Assembly: GCA_003978675.1 (NCBI GenBank)
Contig: QNYP01000011.1
Location: forward strand, 1 to 10,986
Direction: 5' to 3'
Source: Hydrogenothermus sp.
GTDB taxonomy: Bacteria; Aquificota; Aquificia; Aquificales; Hydrogenothermaceae
Length of the DNA stretch: 10,986 bases
Shown: one piece after another, positions 1 to 5,717 of the stretch
Layout: each line of letters starts with the position of its first letter
How positions within the stretch are numbered: position 1 is the stretch's first letter
Program-made: the position numbers and the translations under genes
The notes under the pieces: model-generated
The model's input: the letters and a program-made list of their open reading frames with translations, nothing else
Database searches by the model: none
Told to the model about the DNA's origin: nothing

Positions 1-157
1 GTGTCCCATGAATGCACAAAGAGCAATTGTGAAACAGTTAGTTCCTGCTCTAATCATTCTTAAAGATAAATTTGCGTAATGACAGTGAACACCAACAAAT
101 ATACAAGCTTCTATTCTATTGTGAAGTATCGTTAAGTTAGGGTGGTTAGTGTTAATT
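1..157. repeat. Inverted copy of 522-678 (left arm of terminal fold-back)
   Basis: Bases 1-149 are the exact reverse complement of 530-678 (position x pairs with 679-x). After one mismatch (150 against 529), 7 more bases pair (151-157 with 522-528). The arm is a backwards piece of the first gene, covering about residues 113-162, and has no reading frame of its own. Unique upstream sequence starts only around 158, just before the AGGAGG of the first gene. An inverted piece of the neighbouring gene ending at the window edge is best read as a fold-back chimera or misassembly. The promoter of the operon is therefore not visible here. Confidence 0.9.
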
Positions 158-192
158 AAGATAGAGAGAAATTAAATGTAGGAGGACTTGAT

Positions 193-895
193 ATGTCAGA
201 CAAAAAAATCGTCCCTGGTCCAGCAGGTTATATGCCTACGCCTGCAGTTTTTATGGGTGTAGAACTTCCTCCAGAAGGAAAAGCACTCCTCTACGGTGAA
301 ATCGTAGATGAAGAAACTGCAATGAGAGAAGCTGCAAAAGCAATGCTAACTAGGGCAAATCCAACTATATTCCCAGGACCACAGGTTCTTTGGAACTGGA
401 AAGATGATGTTGCTGATAAAGCACAAGCAATTTTAGAATTAGCTTCAGAAATACCAAATTGTAGAATAATACCAATGCCTGACTACAGACCAAAATATCC
501 AAAAATTGACCCTGAAGCAGAAATTAACCCTAACCACCCTAACTTAACGATACTTCACAATAGAATAGAAGCTTGTATATTTGTTGGTGTTCACTGTCAT
601 TACGCAAATTTATCTTTAAGAATGATTAGAGCAGGAACTAACTGTTTCACAATTGCTCTTTGTGCATTCATGGGACACTATAAGAGATGTTCATGCTGAT
701 GATATAAGAAGATTTAAAGATGTTCTCGTTCAAGTAAGAAATGAACTTGGAATTGAATGGACTCCAAAACCTCCTCCAAGAAATCCTTCACTTCCAAAAG
801 AAGAATGGGAAAATCTCAATCCATTAGAATATGGAGAATATATGCACCTTATCATACCTAGAAAAGGTGAAGAAAACGTTACTGAAACTGAATAA
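193..895 (+). CDS. Accessory subunit of five-subunit 2-oxoacid:ferredoxin oxidoreductase, frameshifted
   Basis: First gene of the oxidoreductase operon. The start at 193 follows AGGAGG (180-185) with 7-base spacing. The frame from 193 runs 162 sensible residues to His162 (676-678), then falls into a short wrong tail ending at 699. The downstream part (IRDVHADDIRRFKDVL and on) continues in another frame from 680 to the stop at 893-895. The restored product would be about 233-236 residues, soluble and with no Fe-S motif. It occupies the position of the extra subunit found in the forDABGE and porEDABG enzymes of Hydrogenobacter; which named subunit it matches (ForD, ForE or PorE) I cannot tell. 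The central part (HPNLTIL, IEACIFVGVHCHYANLSL, then a Cys/His-rich strand) loosely recalls the CO dehydrogenase/acetyl-CoA synthase epsilon subunit fold. That resemblance is by eye. The break lies exactly at the edge of the fold-back repeat, so it is probably a sequence error and not a pseudogene. Confidence 0.75.
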
Positions 896-929
896 TTTAA
901 ATAATTTAGAAAATTAGGAGGTATAAAAA

Positions 930-2099
930 ATGCCAGAACAAAAAGTTGTAGATATAGATTACTTATTATTAGAAGCTCCTAGAGAAAGAAAGTTTATCAC
1001 TGGTGCTCAAGCTATGGCTGAAGCTGTTAAAAGAGCTAATGTTGATATGGCTATTGCTTATCCAATTACTCCTCAGTCTGAAGTTATGCACCTTGTTGGA
1101 GATCTTTACGCTCAAGGATATTTAAAAGATTACTATAGAGCTGAAGAAGAATATGGAACAATGTCTGCAATCGCAGGTGCTTCAAGAGCAGGTGTTAGAG
1201 TATTTACTGCGACTTCAGGTCCAGGGCTTTTAAGGGGTATAGAAGCTATAGCTTCTTGGCCAGGACATAGAATTCCTGCAGTTTTAGGAGTTTTAACAAG
1301 AGTTGTTAACGCTCCACTTTCTATTCAGCCTGATAATATTGAGCTTGCATACTTACTTCACAGTGGAATTATCTTACTCCACGCTGAAAACCAGCAAGAT
1401 GTTTTTGATATGACATTAGCTGCATTTGCAATTTCTGAAATGGTTGATGTATATATACCTGTAGCTGTTGCAACTGAAGGTTTCTTCGTTACACACGCTA
1501 AAGGTTATGTTGAAATGACTCCTGAAGATATGAAACTTCCTCCAAGAGATCCATATAAAGCTCCTGTTCCAGTTACAGACTGTGAAGTTCCTCCAGCAAG
1601 AATCCAAAGGGATGCTCCAGTTCAAAAATCTAACTTCATGAGTTATCTCATTCACGCTGTATGGCAGCAAGAAGTTTGGGCATCAAACATGAGAGCTATG
1701 AAATATATCTATAAATACTTAGGTGGTCCAATAGAGGTAGTTAACCCTGATGCTGATGTATTTGTTGTTGCTTCTGGTTGTGCAGCTGCTCAGGGAAGAG
1801 AAGCGGTTAGATATGCTCAGCAAGAAGGTCTAAATGTAGGTTTAGTAAAAATAAAATCAATAAGACCATTCCCTGTAAATGAAGTTAGAGAAGCTCTCAA
1901 AAATGCAAAAGCTGCAATAATCCCAGAACATAACATAGAAGGTTGGTTATCTAAGGAAGTAAAAGCAGCTATTCCAAACAGTGGAATAGTTACAGATGGT
2001 CCTAGAGTTTACGGTGGAATGACATTACCAGTTGAATTAATCATGGAAGAGATATACAAAGCTTTAGGAATAAAACAAGAGAAAAAGGTAGTAATCTAA
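930..2099 (+). CDS. forA: 2-oxoacid:ferredoxin oxidoreductase alpha subunit
   Basis: Alpha subunit (389 residues) of a CoA-acylating 2-oxoacid:ferredoxin oxidoreductase, cytoplasmic. With the beta subunit it forms the thiamine diphosphate site. In autotrophs the enzyme runs as a synthase, joining CO2 to acetyl-CoA or succinyl-CoA with reduced ferredoxin. Visible family signatures are YPITPQSE (44-51), an acidic AEEEYGTMSAIAGAS stretch (71-85) that should hold the glutamate activating thiamine diphosphate, TSGPGLLRG (95-103) and TRVVNAPLSIQPDN (123-136). The C-terminal third (about 275-370) has the transketolase C-like pattern (DVFVVASGCAA, then IKSIRPFP). The length is normal for a stand-alone alpha subunit without a fused gamma domain. 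The ATG follows AGGAGG (916-921) by 8 bases and comes 34 bases after the preceding stop. The substrate, pyruvate or 2-oxoglutarate, is not settled by what I can see. The symbol follows the generic 'for' naming used in Aquifex. Confidence 0.93.
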   Translation: MPEQKVVDIDYLLLEAPRERKFITGAQAMAEAVKRANVDMAIAYPITPQSEVMHLVGDLYAQGYLKDYYRAEEEYGTMSAIAGASRAGVRVFTATSGPGLLRGIEAIASWPGHRIPAVLGVLTRVVNAPLSIQPDNIELAYLLHSGIILLHAENQQDVFDMTLAAFAISEMVDVYIPVAVATEGFFVTHAKGYVEMTPEDMKLPPRDPYKAPVPVTDCEVPPARIQRDAPVQKSNFMSYLIHAVWQQEVWASNMRAMKYIYKYLGGPIEVVNPDADVFVVASGCAAAQGREAVRYAQQEGLNVGLVKIKSIRPFPVNEVREALKNAKAAIIPEHNIEGWLSKEVKAAIPNSGIVTDGPRVYGGMTLPVELIMEEIYKALGIKQEKKVVI

Positions 2100-2132
2100 A
2101 CTTTTTAAAATAAATTTTAGGAGGTAATTATT

Positions 2133-3002
2133 ATGGGTTTAAGATATCTTCAACCAGCACCAGGATTTAAGGAGTATTTACCAAAGGACTATGTAGATTT
2201 AATAGATTTTGGTCCTTTTGGTAAAACTGACCAGTTAGATGCTACTAAACTTGGTCAGTTTAAAGAAATAGTAGAAGAACACCCAATGTGTGCAGGGTGT
2301 TTCATGGCATATTTTGTTAGAGTATTCTATGCTTCTTTACCAAACCCAGAAGATACTATTGTTTTAGGAACAGCTGGGTGTGCTAGATTAGCTCTTTCTC
2401 AGGCTGCAGTTCCATTTATCTATGGGAACTATGGGGATACAAACGCTGTTGCTTCTGGATTAACAAGAGCATTAAAACTAAGATTCCCAGATAAAACAAA
2501 AGATGTTGTTGCTATTGCTGGAGATGGTGGTTTAATGGATATAGGTTTTAGTATGACTATGCACTCATGGTTTAGAAAAGAGAAATTTACAACTATCATG
2601 GTTGACAACGAAGTTTATGGAAACACAGGTGGACAGGAATCTGGAATGTCTCCAAAAGGCGTTCAGTTAAAAATGGCTCCAAAAGGTAAAAAGTTTGATA
2701 AAATTCCTGCAACTGAGCTTGCTAAGCAGGCAGGTTGTGTTTATGTAGCAAAACTTGCTCCAACTAATGTAAAAAGAATGGCAAAAGTTATAAGAAGAGC
2801 TATCTTAGCAGCTAGAGAATTTGGGCCAACATTTATCCACGCTTATACTTCATGTAACATTGAATATTCAATTCCAACAGAAGAAGTATTAAAAGATGCT
2901 AGAGAAAGAGAGAAAAAAGACTTTGGATTTGAAGAATACATGACTGACGAAGTTAGACAGTATTTAGAGGAAATTGAAAAGAAAGAAAAAGCTAATAAGT
3001 AA
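2133..3002 (+). CDS. forB: 2-oxoacid:ferredoxin oxidoreductase beta subunit (TPP-binding)
   Basis: Beta subunit (289 residues) carrying the thiamine diphosphate and Mg site and probably the proximal [4Fe-4S] cluster. Cluster ligand candidates are Cys53 and Cys56 (MCAGC), Cys83 (TAGCARLAL) and Cys241 (YTSCNIEYS), matching the CxxC...C...C pattern of stand-alone beta subunits. The TPP motif is AGDGGLMDIG (129-138) followed by VDNEVYGNTGGQ (157-168). The DNE-x-Y-x-NTG part is pyruvate-enzyme-like, while the TGGQ ending recalls 2-oxoglutarate enzymes, so specificity stays open. The tail from about 250 is charged and Lys/Glu-rich. The ATG follows AGGAGG (2119-2124) by 8 bases; the gene starts 33 bases after forA and is followed 29 bases later by forG, so it is co-transcribed. 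Confidence 0.93.
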   Translation: MGLRYLQPAPGFKEYLPKDYVDLIDFGPFGKTDQLDATKLGQFKEIVEEHPMCAGCFMAYFVRVFYASLPNPEDTIVLGTAGCARLALSQAAVPFIYGNYGDTNAVASGLTRALKLRFPDKTKDVVAIAGDGGLMDIGFSMTMHSWFRKEKFTTIMVDNEVYGNTGGQESGMSPKGVQLKMAPKGKKFDKIPATELAKQAGCVYVAKLAPTNVKRMAKVIRRAILAAREFGPTFIHAYTSCNIEYSIPTEEVLKDAREREKKDFGFEEYMTDEVRQYLEEIEKKEKANK

Positions 3003-3031
3003 TTATTAAGATATAGACGGAGGTCTAAAAA

Positions 3032-3712
3032 ATGAAAAGATACAATATAAGAATTGCTGGTGTTGGTGGGCAGGGTGTTGTTACCTCTGCTCACATTCTT
3101 GGTAATGCTATGTCTGCTGCAGGTAAGTATGCTACATTAGTTCCATTCTTTGGTTCAGAAAAAAGAATGGCTCCTGTTGAAGCTTACGTTAGAGCATCAG
3201 ACCAACCTATTTATGAGGTTGGAGAGGTTGTTTATCCTAATGTTATTATGATTTATCATCCACAGGTTATTACTCACGGTAAGTCTTATACAATGCCTTT
3301 CTATTCTGGACTAAAGGAAAACGGTATTGTTATAATAAATACAGAAGTTGATATACTTTCAGATGAGGATAAAAAAGTTCTTGAGGATTTAAATACTCAA
3401 GTGATTATGTATAATGCTACTGGTCTTGCTCTTGAAATAGCAGGAACAGAACTTGCTACTAACATGGCAATGCTTGGTTTCTTCTTTGGAATTACTAAAC
3501 TTGTTAGCTTTGAGCATATTGAGCAGGCTGTTAGAGAGAGATTTTTAGGAAATACTTTCGTTGCGTCTGGTGGAACAGCTTCTCTTGACTCTGCTATTGA
3601 GAAGAAGTTCAAAAGAAAAGTTGAACTCCTAGAAAAGAATATGCAAGTTATTAAGAAGGCGTTTGAAATTGTTGAAAAAGAAGGTTGGACTGAAGAAAAA
3701 CAACCAGCGTAA
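3032..3712 (+). CDS. forG: 2-oxoacid:ferredoxin oxidoreductase gamma subunit
   Basis: Gamma subunit (226 residues) of the same oxidoreductase, the domain that binds and positions coenzyme A. The N-terminus carries the family hallmark GVGGQGVVTSA (10-20), and the fold continues with FFGSEKRMAPVEAYVR, where the family usually has a similar 'G.E.RGG' loop. It ends with a charged helical tail (ERFLGNT..., then Lys/Glu-rich from about 190). It is slightly longer than common gamma subunits (about 180-200 residues) because of this tail. The ATG is set by GGAGG at 3019-3023 with 8-base spacing. It sits between the beta and ferredoxin-like subunits in an unbroken co-directional run, so the assignment does not depend on one motif alone. 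Confidence 0.92.
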   Translation: MKRYNIRIAGVGGQGVVTSAHILGNAMSAAGKYATLVPFFGSEKRMAPVEAYVRASDQPIYEVGEVVYPNVIMIYHPQVITHGKSYTMPFYSGLKENGIVIINTEVDILSDEDKKVLEDLNTQVIMYNATGLALEIAGTELATNMAMLGFFFGITKLVSFEHIEQAVRERFLGNTFVASGGTASLDSAIEKKFKRKVELLEKNMQVIKKAFEIVEKEGWTEEKQPA

Positions 3713-3739
3713 TAAATCCAAAAAAACGGAGGTTTTAAT

Positions 3740-3964
3740 ATGTACTATGTAGCGAAAGTTGATGAAGAAAAGTGTTCTACTTACAACTGTAAGCAGTGCA
3801 CTCTCTTCTGTCCAGAAGCAAACACTTTAATGTTTGACGAAGAAAAAAATACTGCATGGGTAAATGAACCTAGATGTAAAGGTTGTGCATTATGTGTATA
3901 TGTATGTTCTGATCTTTTAAAAAGAGACTGTATCCAAATGGTAATGGTTACTGCTGAAGATTAA
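3740..3964 (+). CDS. Ferredoxin-like (2x[4Fe-4S]) subunit of the oxidoreductase
   Basis: Small 74-residue iron-sulfur protein, the electron-exit subunit that passes electrons between the catalytic core and ferredoxin. Two cluster motifs are visible. The first is Cys12-x4-Cys17-x2-Cys20-x3-Cys24-Pro, with two residues more than usual between the first two cysteines. The second is the regular Cys46-x2-Cys49-x2-Cys52-x3-Cys56, with Ser instead of Pro after the last cysteine. A ninth cysteine (Cys64) is present. Ligand sharing between the two clusters follows the usual ferredoxin pattern by inference. It is the last gene of the operon, 27 bases after forG, with GGAGG (3728-3732) 7 bases before the ATG, and is followed by a hairpin. 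It corresponds to the delta subunit of four-subunit enzymes; whether it should be called ForE or ForD depends on the naming scheme. Confidence 0.9.
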   Translation: MYYVAKVDEEKCSTYNCKQCTLFCPEANTLMFDEEKNTAWVNEPRCKGCALCVYVCSDLLKRDCIQMVMVTAED

Positions 3965-3988
3965 TTTCATACAATAAATTTAATCTGA

Positions 3989-4008
3989 AGGGCTAGTTTG
4001 CTAGCCCT
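3989..4008 (+). terminator. Hairpin terminator after the oxidoreductase operon
   Basis: A perfect 8-bp stem, AGGGCTAG (3989-3996) pairing with CTAGCCCT (4001-4008) around a TTTG loop, lies 24 bases after the last oxidoreductase stop codon. It is clearly GC-richer than its AT-rich surroundings. The downstream run (CTCTAATTAATATATAA) is AT-rich but lacks a clean U-tract, so termination may be partial and some transcripts could read into the next gene pair. Confidence 0.65.
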
Positions 4009-4043
4009 CTCTAATTAATATATAAGAAAAGGGGGGTATAAAA

Positions 4044-4352
4044 ATGGAAAAAGAACTAAAAGAAAAGTTAGAAAAAGTTGTTGAGTTAGTTAGCCAAAAT
4101 GCTATTGACCCAGATCTTGAAATTGAGTACTGTATTCCAGAAGTTGCTACAACTTCTGATAAATGTGATGTTACTGGAGAACCATACATAATAGTTAAAT
4201 ATGTAACGGAAGAACATGATGTTCATGAAAGAAAGATTAAATTAAGAAAAAATTATTTAGAAAAATCTCCAGAAGATTTAGCCAACTTAATTACTTTCTA
4301 TATTGAGCAATTTATGGAAGAAATTGATTCTGTTGAATACGGTGGGGAGTAG
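4044..4352 (+). CDS. Small acidic protein of unknown function (102 aa)
   Basis: I do not recognise this family. It is a 102-residue, strongly acidic, soluble protein with no signal peptide or membrane segment. It opens with a charged helix (about 1-20), followed by a short region with two cysteines (Cys30, Cys41) and an EEHDVHERK stretch (His58 and His61), then a helical acidic C-terminus. The ATG follows a run of six G (4031-4036), an unusual but workable ribosome binding site, 7 bases upstream. It ends 12 bases before the COG0523 GTPase gene and the two are surely co-transcribed. The Cys/His content and that partner make a metal-related role conceivable, but this is inference only. Confidence 0.75.
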   Translation: MEKELKEKLEKVVELVSQNAIDPDLEIEYCIPEVATTSDKCDVTGEPYIIVKYVTEEHDVHERKIKLRKNYLEKSPEDLANLITFYIEQFMEEIDSVEYGGE

Positions 4353-4364
4353 TTAATAGATAAT

Positions 4365-5297
4365 ATGATTTCCGCATTCGTTATAACTGGTTTTTTAGGT
4401 GTTGGAAAGACAACATTAATGATTAACTCTATTAAGGAATACTTTTCAGATAGAAAAATTGCTGTAATTGTTAATGAATTTGGTGAAATTGGTATTGATG
4501 GCAAGATTTTAAAAAATGTATATAGCGAAGTTTTAGAAATTTCAGAAGGTTGTATATGTTGTAAACTTTCTCAAGAATTTGAAAAAGGTGTAATAGAAAT
4601 TATGAAAAACTATAATCCTGAGGTTGTCTTTGTTGAAACCTCAGGGACTTCTGAACCTTTTCCAATATTTCTGTCTTTACAAAATCTAGGTATATCGGTT
4701 GAAGGTATTATTTGTGTAATTGATGCTAAGAATTTTGACTCTTATAAGGAACATGCTACAGCTAAATACCAGATAGGTGGTTCTAACATACTGGTTTTAA
4801 ACAAAACTGATTTAGTGTCTGAAGTAGAACTTGAAAAAGTGGAAAAAGAAGTTAAAGGGTATAAAGAAAAATACAATTTAAAAAATGTTTTAACTGGTGA
4901 AGTTATATTTAAGACTTATGCTTTATATAAAGCTCAATATGGCAAACTACCAAATGAAGTTTTTGATGGTATTTATAAGATAGAAGATATTGTTAAAATA
5001 GGAGAAGAAGGTATTCCTTCTGCACATCCTTTAAAGAAAAATGATTTTTCTCAAAGAGTTGTATATCTACCTGAAGGAATAGAATTTAAAGAAGTAGATA
5101 AATATCTTTCTAATGTTCCTGAAAATATTTACAGAATAAAGGGAATAATAAAAGCAAAGGACTTACCTACCCCTGTAGTTGTAAATTATGCTTTTGGAGA
5201 TTTAACTTTCCAGGAACTTCCAAACTACAAAGGTAGGTCATTTTTGGTATTTATTGGTTCAAATTTAAGTAATAAGCAACTTATTCAATTAAATTGA
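4365..5297 (+). CDS. CobW/COG0523-family GTPase, putative metallochaperone
   Basis: G3E-family P-loop GTPase (310 residues), cytoplasmic. Motifs in order: Walker A GFLGVGKTT (9-17), VNEFGEIGIDG (36-46), the metal-binding CxCC motif (Cys63, Cys65, Cys66 in GCICCKL), the Walker B-like ETSGTSEP (91-98), and NKTD (146-149) for guanine specificity. A CobW_C-type domain follows from about 226, ending FLVFIGSNL near the C-terminus. Members deliver zinc, cobalt, nickel or iron to target proteins. No His-rich loop is present, so the metal cannot be named. The closest ribosome binding site, GGGGAG (4344-4349), is 15 bases from the ATG, a long spacing, but no better in-frame start is visible. Its stop overlaps the stop of the opposing hemerythrin gene by 9 bases. 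The nearby Zn-dependent DabA and Fe-dependent oxidoreductase and hemerythrin are possible clients, by proximity only. Confidence 0.88.
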   Translation: MISAFVITGFLGVGKTTLMINSIKEYFSDRKIAVIVNEFGEIGIDGKILKNVYSEVLEISEGCICCKLSQEFEKGVIEIMKNYNPEVVFVETSGTSEPFPIFLSLQNLGISVEGIICVIDAKNFDSYKEHATAKYQIGGSNILVLNKTDLVSEVELEKVEKEVKGYKEKYNLKNVLTGEVIFKTYALYKAQYGKLPNEVFDGIYKIEDIVKIGEEGIPSAHPLKKNDFSQRVVYLPEGIEFKEVDKYLSNVPENIYRIKGIIKAKDLPTPVVVNYAFGDLTFQELPNYKGRSFLVFIGSNLSNKQLIQLN

Positions 5298-5299
5298 AT
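5283..5299. repeat. 17-bp perfect palindrome across two convergent stop codons
   Basis: ATTCAATT (5283-5290) and AATTGAAT (5292-5299) are exact reverse complements around a single central A. The palindrome contains the stop codons of both convergent genes (TAA at 5291-5289 minus, TGA at 5295-5297 plus). It is entirely A/T-rich and lacks a U-tract, so it would be at best a weak bidirectional terminator. Chance is also possible in such AT-rich DNA. Confidence 0.5.
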
Positions 5300-5690
5300 C
5301 TCCTATATGCATAGCAGTTTCTGAGTCCCATCTAGATATATGTAAATTTAACCAAGGTGCATATTCAGTTTCTAAGAAGTTTATGACCTCTTGAGGGTTT
5401 TTATTATTTTTCCAATTTTCGTATAAATTATTTAGTTTTTCTCTCATTGTGTCGTGTTCAGCTTTATGCATAGCTCTAGCCCAGTATCCACTTTCAACCA
5501 TCATTTCTTCTTCTTCAGAAAAGTGGTCTTCAACTTCTTTCAAAAATTCTTCAAATAGTTTTTCTACATCTTCTAATTTGTTTTCCTTTAAAGCATCATA
5601 AAGCTTGTTTACTAATTCTACTTCAACTTCATGGATTATATTCATATCCATATTAGAAACTTTTGGAATATCTTCCTTTTTTATAAGCAT
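5289..5690 (-). CDS. Bacteriohemerythrin (non-heme diiron O2-binding protein)
   Basis: Single-domain hemerythrin of 133 residues, close to the usual 130-140. All seven expected diiron ligands are visible: His20, His56 and Glu60 (in DHFSEEE), His75 and His79 (HKAEH), His117 and Asp122 (HISRWD). The protein should form a four-helix bundle that binds O2 reversibly in the cytoplasm. It has no fused sensory or membrane domain. The ATG is preceded by AAGGAG (RNA reading 5704-5699) at 8-base spacing. It starts 27 bases after the dabA stop with no promoter or hairpin between, so it is most likely the last gene of the dab operon. A role in O2 delivery to respiration or in protecting oxygen-sensitive enzymes is inference; its link with inorganic carbon uptake is not one I know of. 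Confidence 0.92.
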   Translation of the reverse strand: MLIKKEDIPKVSNMDMNIIHEVEVELVNKLYDALKENKLEDVEKLFEEFLKEVEDHFSEEEEMMVESGYWARAMHKAEHDTMREKLNNLYENWKNNKNPQEVINFLETEYAPWLNLHISRWDSETAMHIGDSI

Positions 5691-5717
5691 ATTTAATACT
5701 CCTTCATCTTAAATTTT

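Noticed and set aside
1..157. Possible terminal inverted repeat of a mobile element or a regulatory antisense RNA
   Set aside because: The arm is an exact backwards piece of the adjacent gene's interior, there is no transposase or matching partner at the other end, and the right end has its own unrelated fold-back.
653..699. Programmed ribosomal frameshift in the first gene
   Set aside because: There is no slippery heptamer at 670-690 and no convincing downstream structure. The coincidence with the fold-back boundary makes an assembly error more likely.
891..908. Tandem 9-base repeat AATAATTTA x2 between the first two genes
   Set aside because: It is two short AT-rich copies only, in AT-rich intergenic DNA, and is probably chance.
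1416..1670. Antisense reading frame of 84 codons inside the alpha subunit gene, and similar ones at 2843-3094, 3397-3612, 4001-4189 and 4298-4504
   Set aside because: They lie opposite well-supported genes, have no recognisable domains and low-complexity composition, and are expected shadows of the real reading frames.
4001..4043. Promoter for the 102-residue protein and COG0523 pair
   Set aside because: The stretch is AT-rich with TATA-like words, but no -35/-10 pair with proper spacing can be singled out, and read-through from the upstream operon is possible.
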